This document shows positions 1 to 8,357 of a stretch of 64,000 nucleotides of DNA, in pieces. Origin of the DNA: an uncultured Coriobacteriales bacterium (GTDB lineage: Bacteria; Actinomycetota; Coriobacteriia; Coriobacteriales; UMGS124); the NCBI GenBank assembly GCA_934636245.1, contig CAKUAI010000014.1, positions 51,036-115,035 on the forward strand, given 5' to 3'. Each line of letters starts with the position of its first letter. Position 1 is the first letter of the stretch. The notes below the pieces were generated by a model. The model searched no databases, was not told where the DNA came from, and saw only the letters and a program-made list of their open reading frames with translations. The position numbers and the translations under genes were made by a program.

Positions 1-76
1 CCCAAGCAAGGTATCTGCCCTCTTCTTTGGAGACCTCGGCCGCAAGCACGTAGGAGGTCGCAAGAAGGCCAGCCAC
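1..76 (-). other. Possible partial reading frame at window edge
   Basis: On the minus strand a frame with natural-looking composition (reading DVAGLLATSYVLAAE and onward) is open from a GTG at 76 to the window edge. A second frame immediately upstream ends in a stop near 92. No family is recognised, there is no convincing ribosome binding site and the rest lies outside the window. It may be the start of a gene or a remnant. Confidence 0.25.
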
Positions 77-121
77 ATCGCCGTCGGCACTACCCCTCGA
101 CAGGAATCACGCGGATGGTCG

Positions 122-270
122 GCTCAAAAAACACGCATGTTTGCGTTTTAATTCTCACTTGCAAGTAGCCGTAAACCGCGCACGTCATCTACCTGCGGCG
201 ATGTTGTGGGGCAACAGCCGAATAGTCAGTACAACCGATTTAAAGCGCAAACATACGCTGTTTTTTACTG
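122..270. repeat. Inverted repeat pair in the leader region of the MGMT gene
   Basis: Two ~33-bp arms (122-156 and 234-270) are inverted copies of each other. Both contain CGCAAACATRCG followed by a run of six T. The plus-strand arm also folds on itself (AGCG, loop, CGCT, then GTTTTTT), like a weak intrinsic terminator. The ~80 bp between the arms contain no recognisable gene. Apart from the edge frame, nothing else coding is seen in 1-400. The function is unknown; a small mobile or regulatory element is possible. Confidence 0.5.
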
Positions 271-400
271 CTCCCGTTCGGCTGGCCGTCAAATCGAAGG
301 GTCTAGTCCGACAAAAATGGCGATTTTGCCCCACTGGGGCGGCTTAAGCGCCTACCATATCGCCAGCGAAAAGAAACCGGCGGCGCACAAGGAGGGTTCA

Positions 401-751
401 ATGACATCGGAAGGTTTGTTTCGGGAGTTCTATCAGGTCGTGAAAGCCATCCCGCGCGGCAAGGTTGCCAGCTATGGACAGGTCGCGCTGCTTGCCGGCC
501 ATCCTCGCGCCGCACGCTTCGTGGGCTACGCCCTGCACTCCAACCCCGAACCCGGCATCATCCCCTGCCACCGCGTGGTGTTCAAGAACGGCAGCCTCGC
601 AAGCGGCTTTGCCTTCGGCGGCCCCGGTGTGCAGCGCCAGCTACTTGAAGACGAAGGCATCGCCTTCCTGCCTGACGGGCGCGTTGACATGCAAGAATGC
701 CAGTGGGGATGCTTCAACCAAGCCGAACTGGAAATCGAGCGGCAAGATTAG
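401..751 (+). CDS. MGMT-family DNA alkyltransferase, single-domain
   Basis: This 116-residue protein consists only of the DNA-binding/active-site domain of O6-methylguanine-DNA methyltransferases. It would transfer alkyl groups from damaged guanine to itself, or flag alkylated bases for excision repair. The helix segment PRGKVASYGQVA and the active-site motif PCHRVV are visible. The cysteine is retained, unlike the alkyltransferase-like (ATL) proteins, which have Trp or Ala there, although the short length resembles ATLs. The ATG at 401 was chosen because GGAGG lies 6 bases upstream and homology starts there; an in-frame ATG at 206 would add an unrelated extension. It is monocistronic. The family call is firm; the choice between a true MGMT and an ATL is less sure. 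Confidence 0.88.
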   Translation: MTSEGLFREFYQVVKAIPRGKVASYGQVALLAGHPRAARFVGYALHSNPEPGIIPCHRVVFKNGSLASGFAFGGPGVQRQLLEDEGIAFLPDGRVDMQECQWGCFNQAELEIERQD

Positions 752-1028
752 CAATCAAATCCCAATTTCCACCTTCTTCGATGGCCCCGCTGGCAATGTT
801 CCCAGCGCCCCTCTCACACGCAACTCATTTCTAATTTTGATTTCCGCCGGAGTTCATGCCAGCAACCTCAACAAAGCCCCGACGTTAATCGATGCAAGAA
901 ACAGCTCCGGTTGTTTCCGCTCCAATTCTTTGCCTCGCCCGCATTTGTCAATCACATCCCCAGCGAGGCCTCAAACAAGCGATTGGCAGCAGACCCCAGT
1001 CTCATCCCATCACTTTTGCTTGACACAA
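752..1028. other. Intergenic region with no gene seen
   Basis: No supported gene was found. A short inverted repeat (CGCTGG...CCAGCG, about 790-812) lacks a T-tract. Between here and the nhaA stop lie the terminator at 1029-1069 and a second stem-loop at 1268-1297 (10-bp arms GCCTTGTCTT/AAGACAAGGC) without a T-tract. Confidence 0.5.
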
Positions 1029-1069
1029 AAAGCGCTGCCTGCCTGGTATATCCAAGCAGGCAGCGCTTT
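1029..1069 (-). terminator. Strong stem-loop, probable terminator
   Basis: A perfect 14-bp stem (1029-1042 with 1056-1069) has a 13-nt loop. Read on the minus strand it is followed by TTTTTG, so it fits termination of the nhaA transcript, although it sits 250 bases past the nhaA stop. In the plus direction only CTTTGTCT follows, so it may also stop the alkyltransferase transcript weakly. Confidence 0.7.
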
Positions 1070-1322
1070 GTCTAGAGCAGTGAGTCACCGAACGCAGACA
1101 GTTCTCAACGGGCGCAAACACCCCGCCGCATCAGCCCGCAACAACACCGCAATCGCAATCATCGAGGTGTGCGCCGGCATCATCCACACTGACGCAATCA
1201 GCGTCGACACCCGGACTCTCGCCGCGTGGTTCACAGCAACGTAGTCGTCCCCGGCATCCGAATCGTTGCCTTGTCTTCGCGGCAGCAAAGACAAGGCCAT
1301 CGCACAGCGCGCGCCAGCGGCG

Positions 1323-2705
1323 CTACTCCGCCTGCTCGTCCTCCGCAGGCGCAACACCTTTGGCCTCGTGGCGCTTGAGGTAAAGCGCCAGGTAGAGCAG
1401 GCCAACAACAGCGGCCGTGAAGGTGCCCAGCAGGATGCCCACCTTGGCGTTCATGATGTAGGTCGGGTCGGTGAAGGCCAGGCCGCCCACGAGGATTGCC
1501 ATGGTGAAGCCGATACCGGCGAGCATGCCGATTCCGAGCATGTGGCCCCACGTGGCGTTCTTGGGAAGCGAGAAGCCGCAGAACTTGACCATGACAAAGG
1601 TCGTAAGCAGGATGCCGATCGGCTTACCCAGGACAAGGCCCACCCACACGCCGAGCGTCACCGGCGAAGTGAGCACGGTAAGCATGTCGGCATCAGCCAC
1701 GAAGACCTGCGCGTTCACAAAGGCGAAGAGCGGCAGGATGAGGTAGTTCACCGGGAACGTGATGGCATGCTCCAGGCGCTGCAGCGGCGGGGTCACGATG
1801 TGGGACACGCGCTCGACCTCATGCGTGAGCTCAGTAACCTCGTGCTGACCAAGAATGCGCAGGTCAGAGTCGTAGGTGCGGTCAAACTCGGCAGACTTGC
1901 CGGCAATCCAGTGTGCGTAGGCCTTGAGGTTGACGTTGGATTTCACGGGCAGAGTGAAGGCGAGCACCACGCCGGCCAGCGTCGCATGGATGCCGGCGTT
2001 AAAGAAGCACACCCACAAAAACACGCCGAGCAGCAGGTAGGGCGTGAGCTTGAACACGTGCAGGCGGTTGAGCACAATCAGAACCACCACGGCGAGCGCG
2101 GCGAGGACCAGCCAAAGCGCGGCGATGTCGGTGCTGTAGAACAGGGCGATGACCACGATGGCCACCATATCGTCGGCAATGGCCAGCGTGGAGAAGAAGA
2201 CCTTCACACCCACGGGGATGCGCTCGCCGAACAGGCTCATGACCGCCAGGGCAAACGCGATGTCGGTGGCAGTGGGGATGGCCCAACCCTGCACGGCGTC
2301 GCCACCCATGTTGATTGCCAGGTAGATGAGGGCCGGACCGCACACGCCACCCAGCGCCGCCACCATGGGCAGAATCGCCTGCTTGGGCTTGGCGAGGGCG
2401 CCCACGGTCATCTCATACTTGAGCTCACAGCCCACAAGCAGGAAAAAGAATGCCATGAACAGGTCGTTTACAACCTGCTCAAACGTGAGGCCCACAAAGG
2501 TCTCGCCAATGTAGAAGCCAAGCGGTGTCTCCATGGCATGGTGGAGGGGCTCGTGGAAACCCACGTTCGTAAGGATAAGAGCCACAATCGCAGCGGCAAT
2601 CATCACAAGCGCCGATACGGTGCCCGTAAGTCGGCTCATGAGGCGGACGTGCTTCTCGGCACGCTTGGCGCTCACGTCGATAAGGATGTCAGTGCCACGT
2701 GTCAT
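1323..2705 (-). CDS. nhaA: Na+/H+ antiporter NhaA
   Basis: This 460-residue protein is a multi-pass inner-membrane electroneutrality-breaking antiporter that exports Na+ (and Li+) in exchange for protons. Family hallmarks are visible: the segment AIPTATDIAFALAVMSLFG and the following LAIADDMVAIVVIALFYS, which carries the paired Asp residues of the ion site. Hydrophobic segments run through most of the chain. A charged stretch near residues 280-310 may be a loop or linker. The start ATG at 2705 (MTRGTDILID) has a GGGAA-type binding site. The longer frame upstream is leader sequence with a GC-rich hairpin. The gene stands alone between terminators. Confidence 0.95.
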   Translation of the reverse strand: MTRGTDILIDVSAKRAEKHVRLMSRLTGTVSALVMIAAAIVALILTNVGFHEPLHHAMETPLGFYIGETFVGLTFEQVVNDLFMAFFFLLVGCELKYEMTVGALAKPKQAILPMVAALGGVCGPALIYLAINMGGDAVQGWAIPTATDIAFALAVMSLFGERIPVGVKVFFSTLAIADDMVAIVVIALFYSTDIAALWLVLAALAVVVLIVLNRLHVFKLTPYLLLGVFLWVCFFNAGIHATLAGVVLAFTLPVKSNVNLKAYAHWIAGKSAEFDRTYDSDLRILGQHEVTELTHEVERVSHIVTPPLQRLEHAITFPVNYLILPLFAFVNAQVFVADADMLTVLTSPVTLGVWVGLVLGKPIGILLTTFVMVKFCGFSLPKNATWGHMLGIGMLAGIGFTMAILVGGLAFTDPTYIMNAKVGILLGTFTAAVVGLLYLALYLKRHEAKGVAPAEDEQAE

Positions 2706-2742
2706 ACGCGTTCCCTTTCGGTCGTTCTGCTTCTCACGAAAA

Positions 2743-2775
2743 CGCCCCGGGTACGCACGCAACGCACCCGGGGCG
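2743..2775 (-). promoter_or_regulatory. Terminator-like hairpin in the nhaA 5' leader
   Basis: Arms CGCCCCGGGT (2743-2752) and ACCCGGGGCG (2766-2775) form a perfect 10-bp stem. Transcribed toward nhaA it is followed by TTTTC, 38 bases before the nhaA start. An intrinsic-terminator shape between promoter and start codon suggests attenuation or a cation-responsive riboswitch. It could also be the end of an unrelated upstream transcript. Confidence 0.45.
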
Positions 2776-2959
2776 CAGACGTTTCTCGGCCATACGGCGG
2801 CCATTATGCGGAAGTATTCCCCGCCCGCATGCCAGCAAATCAACGTTCACGAGGTGACCATGACCTCATGGAACACACTTCTCCGACGGCCGCATAAAAG
2901 CAATCCCTAAGACATGGGGCCGAAACTGTTCATATTAGTATCCCAGTGTCAGAGGCGAC

Positions 2960-2978
2960 CCGTCCTTTCAAAGGACGG
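2960..2978 (-). terminator. Short stem-loop after reductase 1
   Basis: A 9-bp stem (CCGTCCTTT/AAAGGACGG) lies 25-43 bases beyond the stop of the reductase at 3003. It is nested in a weaker GTGTC/GACAC pair. There is no clear T-tract, so termination is only probable. Confidence 0.4.
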
Positions 2979-3002
2979 CGACACCACACAAGCCCAACTG
3001 GC

Positions 3003-4559
3003 TTACGCCTCAAGCGACGGAATCAGCTCGCCAGCAGCGTGCTCCGCAGCCCAGTAGCCGCTGACTCGACCCCAAAGCTGCGTGGAGCCAGGTGCGATTG
3101 ACACGTCGTAATACGGGCCGAAAAGTCCGCCAGCATCAGAACCACCAGCATATAGGCCTACAATCGGCTTATAGTCGGAACCGATAACGCGAGCGAATTC
3201 ATCTACGCGAAGACCGCCAACATTGTTATAGAACGCAAGCTGTGAACGGAAGAGGTAGAACGGCGGGGTCTGAATCTTGCGCAGATACTGGGGGTCCTTC
3301 ATGAAGTCTGCGTCAAAACCAGCGTCCACGTAGCCGTTGAACTTCTCAATTTCCGCGATAGTCGTCTCCACGTCAATATCAACGTTGGCACAGAGTTCCT
3401 CGATCGTGTCAGCCTTATACACGCGAGGATTCTCACGAACAAGCGCGGCATCAATCTCGTCCTGGAACTGAGGAACCGGCTCGCCAACCTCAAAATAGTT
3501 ATGGCGCTTGGTGACGACGCCTTCATCCATGATTTTCTGAACAAAATCCTGGTCAACAATCATATAGATATGATGCTGTTGGGAGCAGATATTACCAGAG
3601 GTCGTCCAGTCGGAAATAACCTCCTCATCGCAGAAACGACGACCAGACTCGTTGAAGAAGCATGTGTCAGCCTGGTTGACGCCACAAATGGTAAGCGCGC
3701 CCTTGTTGTAATGACCAGGAAGAATGGGACTGCAGTAGTTGATAGCCTCAGGATGGAAAAGCAGGGCACCAAGTTCCTCGCCCATCGTGATACCGTCGCC
3801 CATCTGAGTACCCATGCCGCCGCGATTGATGACGCGATCGTAGGAAACGTTGGTAAAGCGCTCGAACATCTCCTTGTTGCAACCGTAACCACCCGTGCAC
3901 AAATCAACAGCCTTGGCATTGACCTGAATGACCTCACCAACGCGGTTGCGGCACTTTACGCCCGTTACGCGCCCCTCGTCATTAACAAGCACCTTGTAAG
4001 CGCGCTCGTCAAAGAGGAACTGCACGCCCAGCTCCAAGGCATAGTTGTACATAGTGTAGATAGCCGTCTTGCCGCCATTGGTGCCGTTTCCGTCTTCCTC
4101 ATACTTAAGGCGACCCTCTTTAAAAACAACGCCTTGGTTGTCGCGCGTCCAATCGATGACCTTTTGTGCGTCATCGGCAAATCGACGCGTCACAATGGCG
4201 TTGCTTGCAAAGCGATGGTAATCGACAAGATTGCGGTACAGCTCATCAGCGCCGCCCTCAGGAACCTCGCCGCAATTCTCGACATAACGCGAGTTGCCAC
4301 CAATGCCATTCTCAGTATTGACATCAACTAGAATGGTCGACATGCCCAATTCGGCCGCGCGAATAGCAGCGCAAAGACCCGCAGTGCCGGAACCCGCGAC
4401 CACAAAGTCGCACTCGTAAGTCTCAACGGGATCCACGTCGGGCGCGGCAGCATCAAGTGGCTCTTCCTTAGCGTATGCCACATGCGCAGCACCGGCAGCG
4501 ACGGCGCCCAAAGCCGCCGACCCAATCAACATGTCACGACGAGAGAAATCCATACTCAT
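3003..4559 (-). CDS. Tat-exported FAD-dependent reductase 1 (fumarate/urocanate reductase-like)
   Basis: This 518-residue protein belongs to the flavocytochrome c/FAD_binding_2 family, which reduces double bonds of small organic acids outside the membrane during anaerobic respiration. Residues 1-30 are a Tat signal (SRRDML, then an Ala-rich stretch ending AYA). The Rossmann motif GSGTAG is at 56-61, and the C-terminal GLYAGGSDAGGLFGPYYD is the usual closing FAD-site segment. The start at 4559 has AAGGGG upstream; an earlier in-frame Met would add residues before the Tat motif. It lies 45 bp behind a triheme cytochrome gene, its likely electron donor, in one operon, divergent from a LuxR regulator. 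The substrate is unknown. Confidence 0.88.
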   Translation of the reverse strand: MSMDFSRRDMLIGSAALGAVAAGAAHVAYAKEEPLDAAAPDVDPVETYECDFVVAGSGTAGLCAAIRAAELGMSTILVDVNTENGIGGNSRYVENCGEVPEGGADELYRNLVDYHRFASNAIVTRRFADDAQKVIDWTRDNQGVVFKEGRLKYEEDGNGTNGGKTAIYTMYNYALELGVQFLFDERAYKVLVNDEGRVTGVKCRNRVGEVIQVNAKAVDLCTGGYGCNKEMFERFTNVSYDRVINRGGMGTQMGDGITMGEELGALLFHPEAINYCSPILPGHYNKGALTICGVNQADTCFFNESGRRFCDEEVISDWTTSGNICSQQHHIYMIVDQDFVQKIMDEGVVTKRHNYFEVGEPVPQFQDEIDAALVRENPRVYKADTIEELCANVDIDVETTIAEIEKFNGYVDAGFDADFMKDPQYLRKIQTPPFYLFRSQLAFYNNVGGLRVDEFARVIGSDYKPIVGLYAGGSDAGGLFGPYYDVSIAPGSTQLWGRVSGYWAAEHAAGELIPSLEA

Positions 4560-4604
4560 ATCAGTCCACCCCTTCAATGGTTGTTCGTCATCACTCAGTG
4601 TCAA

Positions 4605-5105
4605 TTAGTAAAAGCCCGTCCAACCAGCGGGAAGCTCCAGGTAGTGACAGCCAACGCAACTCAGAGTGGACGTCGTGCCATCGATCGAGTGACAGTCAGA
4701 GCAGTTCACGAGACCATTGTGATTATCGTGCACGTTATACAAACCCTGCTTGTTGTACACAGTCACATCGCCAGGAAGCATCGTGGAATCAACGATGGAG
4801 TCCCAGTCATGACAACCCAGGCAAAATTCGCGGGTTCCAAGCGTAGCAGCCGACTTCTCAACCGGCGCCGCGTCCTGTGCCAGAGCGGCCTGGGCATCAG
4901 CGGCAACCTTCTCCAAATCAAGACCGAGCCCCTGATGAAGCGCCAGAACGTTCTCCGTACCAGCCTTCTTCGGATCACCGTCAGAGACGTCTGCCATCGC
5001 AAACGCCGCAAATCCGAGCGCTCCAACGAGCGCGGCCGCAGCCAGGGCACTTATAACCTGAGGCATCTTTCGCCCGGAAGTCATGCGGTCTCTGTTCTTC
5101 CTCAT
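4605..5105 (-). CDS. Small secreted triheme cytochrome c
   Basis: This 166-residue protein has an N-terminal hydrophobic signal or anchor (about residues 14-38) and three CxxCH heme-binding sites: CLGCH (95-99), CSDCH (135-139) and CVGCH (150-154). This fits the small cytochromes that feed electrons to flavocytochrome-type reductases whose heme domain is a separate polypeptide. The ATG at 5105 has AAGGAGGAG upstream. It is the first gene of an operon with reductase 1. It is the only c-type cytochrome gene in the window, so the other flavin reductases must use a donor encoded elsewhere or share this one. Axial ligands cannot be assigned from sequence alone. Confidence 0.88.
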   Translation of the reverse strand: MRKNRDRMTSGRKMPQVISALAAAALVGALGFAAFAMADVSDGDPKKAGTENVLALHQGLGLDLEKVAADAQAALAQDAAPVEKSAATLGTREFCLGCHDWDSIVDSTMLPGDVTVYNKQGLYNVHDNHNGLVNCSDCHSIDGTTSTLSCVGCHYLELPAGWTGFY

Positions 5106-5337
5106 AGTCTCTCCTCCTTGGTTTGCCATTACGGTAAGACGCCGACGTTTGTCCGCGCCTGTTGGCAACTATGGTCTTTGCCGGATGGCCATGCGAGCCA
5201 TAAACCATGGCGTTTCGACTCGGCCCTTCCCTCATAAAGCATGGGGGTTGACTCTATTTATGCAGGCAAACGGTCAAATATTAAAATTCGAATCCGCAGG
5301 AATATCCTATCCCGTCGCCCGTTTGGTATGGGATTCG

Positions 5338-5346
5338 TGCGATAAT
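5338..5346 (+). promoter_or_regulatory. Possible extended -10 promoter for the LuxR regulator
   Basis: TGCGATAAT resembles an extended -10 element, 24 bases before the small leader frame at 5370. No good -35 is visible. The 290-bp divergent spacer is locally AT-rich between about 5265 and 5310. Confidence 0.35.
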
Positions 5347-5369
5347 CATTGCGGTAAATAGGAGAGACC

Positions 5370-5399
5370 ATGGCGTTCAGTCAAATGGGGCGAGATTGA
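5370..5399 (+). CDS. Nine-codon leader peptide overlapping the regulator start
   Basis: ATG at 5370 is preceded by AGGAGA and encodes MAFSQMGRD followed by TGA. The stop overlaps the TTG start of the regulator (TTGA at 5396-5399), the classic arrangement for translational coupling. The good ribosome binding site belongs to this mini-frame and not to the regulator. Real translation is unproven. Confidence 0.4.
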   Translation: MAFSQMGRD

Positions 5400-6904
5400 C
5401 AATTCAAGCGGCTCAAGAACATTCAACCAGTACGTATAAAGCAAGCCCTACCGGCTCATTCGTTGCATTGGTATTAGGGCTGACTTTTTGGTGGCCGTTT
5501 TTCCGCAAGTACGAGTACTCTGCCCTCTTTGCTTTTTATCAACAACCAGTTGAAACAATGTGGTCCGCCTATACACCCACAATGATTGGGCTGGGCATCG
5601 CCTTGCTTGTCGGTGCTATTGCTCACAAACATCTTGAACGTTTCATCGAGAAACGCCGTCTCATTGCAGGTCTCGTCTGCATAACGGGAAGTCTCGGATG
5701 GACCCTGACGCTCGTAGCGCCATTTTTCGACATCTTCACCCAGCCTATTCTCGCTCTAGGCTGCCTTCTGAGCTCGTTCGGTTATGCCTGGTTAACACTG
5801 TGCTGGGGATTCAGAATCTGCTCTCTGTCCTTATCGCACTCCGCCTTGGCACTCCTCCTTGCCTTTGCGGCAAGCTCCGTATTACAGCTCACAGCCTTCC
5901 TTCCCCTCCCCGTCGTGGTTACGGTTGCTGTCATTGCACCTATTTTGTCTGGAATCGCCTGGCTTTGTTGCGATTCACTGACACGAGACCGTAACACCCA
6001 TGAGCTTCACAACGTCTCTCGTTCCATGCCTCTCGGCGTCATCGGAATACTTGGTTTCTTCCTTATTGCAGGCCGACTTGCCGTGGGATTGCTGGCGTAC
6101 GTGACCGAGGCCGTGCCAGACAATGACAGACTTCTTACCATTGTTTGCTCATTGGTAATGTCGGCTCTTGTTCTTGTCGCATCCCGGCACATACAGGACA
6201 AGGGAAGATTGCTTCAGATCACCTGGAGCGGGCTTGTCGTGATTTTCATGGCAGGAATGTTCTCCCTACTTGTCGGCAACGCAATGATGGGGCATGTCGC
6301 CACCGCATCACTCTCCGCCGTACTAGGGTGCTTTGAAGTCGAGCTATTTGCCATTGTTGCAATGTCAGCAAAAAGCTGTGGCGTTTCAGGAGCATCAGCG
6401 TTCGGGGCTACCGTGCTTTTATTCCGCGTGCTACCAAACTTCTTGGGTAAAAACCTCACGCCGATTCTTATCGGGACGGACCCTGCATGGGCTCAACAGG
6501 TGACAGCTTTTGTCGTCCCATGTATGACGTTTCTAGCCGTGGTGGCGACCATAGTCTTTATGAACGCACGCACGATAGGAAAGATTTCTTGGTTCGGCGA
6601 CATAAATCCGGTTGACGCTGCACTTGACGACATCGAAGACGCTCTTTGCCCGGATACGCAAGCAATACAGGCCCACAACCAGGCATCCCCCGCCGCAACC
6701 TGTAAGATGCTTGCATCCCAATTCGGCCTTACAGCCAGAGAAACCGATGTGCTGCTTCTCGTGAGCGAGGGGCGAAGCTACCAAAAGATTGCCGACTCAC
6801 TCGGGATTTCCCTCGGCACCGTACAGGGGCACGTCAAATGCCTTTATCGCAAGCTTGGGGTCCACACCAAGCAAGAGGTCATCGAGCTGGTTAGAAACTC
6901 ATAG
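5396..6904 (+). CDS. Membrane LuxR-type regulator 1
   Basis: This 502-residue protein has about ten to twelve hydrophobic segments in the first ~400 residues and a C-terminal LuxR (GerE-type) helix-turn-helix at about 440-500 (LTARETDVLLLVSEG, then GISLGTVQGHVKCLYRKLG). The architecture is typical of Eggerthellaceae regulators that appear to sense a ligand through a transporter-like domain and activate an adjacent enzyme gene. No in-frame ATG exists near the start; TTG at 5396 is the first usable codon and overlaps a nine-codon leader frame. It is divergent from the cytochrome/reductase 1 operon, its likely target (inference). Confidence 0.88.
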   Translation: MTIQAAQEHSTSTYKASPTGSFVALVLGLTFWWPFFRKYEYSALFAFYQQPVETMWSAYTPTMIGLGIALLVGAIAHKHLERFIEKRRLIAGLVCITGSLGWTLTLVAPFFDIFTQPILALGCLLSSFGYAWLTLCWGFRICSLSLSHSALALLLAFAASSVLQLTAFLPLPVVVTVAVIAPILSGIAWLCCDSLTRDRNTHELHNVSRSMPLGVIGILGFFLIAGRLAVGLLAYVTEAVPDNDRLLTIVCSLVMSALVLVASRHIQDKGRLLQITWSGLVVIFMAGMFSLLVGNAMMGHVATASLSAVLGCFEVELFAIVAMSAKSCGVSGASAFGATVLLFRVLPNFLGKNLTPILIGTDPAWAQQVTAFVVPCMTFLAVVATIVFMNARTIGKISWFGDINPVDAALDDIEDALCPDTQAIQAHNQASPAATCKMLASQFGLTARETDVLLLVSEGRSYQKIADSLGISLGTVQGHVKCLYRKLGVHTKQEVIELVRNS

Positions 6905-6977
6905 CTCAATGGCCCTTCGCCCAAACCCCTTCAAGGATAGGGCGCGGTCAACTTATCGCTGTACAAAAAAACGCAAA

Positions 6978-7010
6978 GGGCCGCCTGGGCATTTCAATCC
7001 CAGGCGGCCC
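6978..7010. terminator. Bidirectional terminator
   Basis: A perfect 12-bp stem (6978-6989 with 6999-7010) separates the convergent LuxR and hydrolase genes. T-rich tails are present on the minus side (TTTGCGTTTTTTT) and weakly on the plus side (CTCTTTAAT). Confidence 0.85.
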
Positions 7011-7039
7011 CACGCTCTTTAATCGTTCGGCACAGATGC

Positions 7040-8041
7040 TTACTCCGCCGTCAGGCAGCCTTCGAGCCAGCAGAGAACATCGGAGAAGACTTCGTCACGG
7101 TTCGTCTCGTTGAGGAGCTCATGGCGGGCGTCGGGGTAAATCTTCTCTTGCACGTCACGCACACCGCAGGCACGCATGAGATGAGCAACCTTGGGGATGG
7201 CCTCGCCGTTGTTGCCAACAGGATCCTGCGAGCCGGCGATGAGCAGCACCGGAACCTCGGGGCGCATGTATGCCACACGGCTGCGCTTCTGGCTGCTTCC
7301 CACGAGAGAAAACAACTCGTGATAGGCGGCCACGGAGAACGTAAATCCGCAGGCAGGGTCCTTGTCAAACAGTTCGCGCTGCTCAGGGTCGCGCGTAAGC
7401 CAACCGAGCTTGCCGCCTTCCTCGGGACCGAAGGCACGGGCGTACGCACCGTCGGCCAGGAAATTGACGAATTTCGAGCGATGGTCCCAGCCGCGCACGC
7501 CGCCCACGATGTCGCATACAAGCTTGCCAAAGGCGAGCGCGACAGGCGGCTGCCAGCCGGTGGCGCACACGACGGCGCCACTCAGACCCTTGCCGTACGC
7601 GCACAGGTAGTTGCGTACAACAAACGACCCCATCGAGTGGCCAAAAACGAAGTACGGAATGTACGCGTTGCGCACCTGCACGTAATTGCGCACGCGGTGC
7701 ACGTCTCCCACCAGGTGGTCGGCACCCGTCTTGGCCTTCATGACACCCCAGCTTGAAGGGTCGGGGACGCTCTCACCATGCCCGATGTGATCGTGACCCA
7801 CCACGAGGAAGCCGTACGTGGCCAGATAGCGGGCAAACGGCTCATAGCGCAAGATATGCTCTGCCATGCCGTGGACAAGCTGGACGATGGCGCGCGGTTT
7901 GCCTTGGCCCGGGGCCTGCCACATATAACCGACCAGCGCAGATGTTCCATCGCTGGAGGAAAGAGAGATTTCTCGCCTTTCCACGTCGCCCGGTTCGCAG
8001 ACGTAGTTGTCTGCCTGGATAGAGGCAAAATCGCACGCCAT
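7040..8041 (-). CDS. Alpha/beta hydrolase, monoacylglycerol lipase-like
   Basis: This 333-residue cytoplasmic serine hydrolase belongs to the Hydrolase_4/serine aminopeptidase S33 group, which includes lysophospholipases and monoglyceride lipases. The nucleophile elbow is GHSMGS, the oxyanion region reads LVHGMAEH, a GHDHIGHGES segment precedes the elbow, and the catalytic His is probably in DARHELLNE near the C terminus. There is no signal peptide. The ATG at 8041 has GGGGGA upstream. It is a single gene, convergent with LuxR 1 and downstream of reductase 2 but separated from it by a terminator. The substrate is not deducible. Confidence 0.88.
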   Translation of the reverse strand: MACDFASIQADNYVCEPGDVERREISLSSSDGTSALVGYMWQAPGQGKPRAIVQLVHGMAEHILRYEPFARYLATYGFLVVGHDHIGHGESVPDPSSWGVMKAKTGADHLVGDVHRVRNYVQVRNAYIPYFVFGHSMGSFVVRNYLCAYGKGLSGAVVCATGWQPPVALAFGKLVCDIVGGVRGWDHRSKFVNFLADGAYARAFGPEEGGKLGWLTRDPEQRELFDKDPACGFTFSVAAYHELFSLVGSSQKRSRVAYMRPEVPVLLIAGSQDPVGNNGEAIPKVAHLMRACGVRDVQEKIYPDARHELLNETNRDEVFSDVLCWLEGCLTAE

Positions 8042-8245
8042 GTCGGTCCCCCTGTCTCATTGCCATGTCCAGCCGCACAAAAGCGGTCGCGCCAGAGTCT
8101 CGGATGCAGCATACCCACTGCGGGCACAACCGCTTCGTAAAATTCGGGTATCGGCATGAAGCACGACGGCACATGAAACAGCGGGTGGAAATCAATGCCC
8201 AAAACGAGCGGTGCCCCCATGTCAAAAGTCCCACCAAACAACAAA
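8042..8245. other. Intergenic spacer with no gene seen
   Basis: This lies between the hydrolase start and the reductase 2 terminator. Long open frames cross it, but none has a ribosome binding site or recognisable family. It presumably carries the hydrolase promoter. Confidence 0.4.
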
Positions 8246-8291
8246 CCCCCGTCTCTCGAAGCATGAGCGCATGCAACTCGAGAGACGGGGG
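8246..8291 (-). terminator. Terminator of reductase 2
   Basis: A perfect 14-bp stem (8246-8259 with 8278-8291) is followed on the minus strand by TTTGTTGTTTGG, 67 bases past the reductase 2 stop. Confidence 0.8.
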
Positions 8292-8357
8292 CAACCAAGC
8301 GAGTAAATCTATGTAACAAGCAAACTACCAGGCAAAAGACTATAAGTTGCCAGGCTT

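Noticed and set aside
1266..2897. 543-codon plus-strand frame across nhaA
   Set aside because: His/Glu/Gly-biased antisense of nhaA; nhaA is certain.
5286..5300. TTCGAATCC string resembling a tRNA T-loop
   Set aside because: No flanking acceptor, D-arm or anticodon stems could be built around it.
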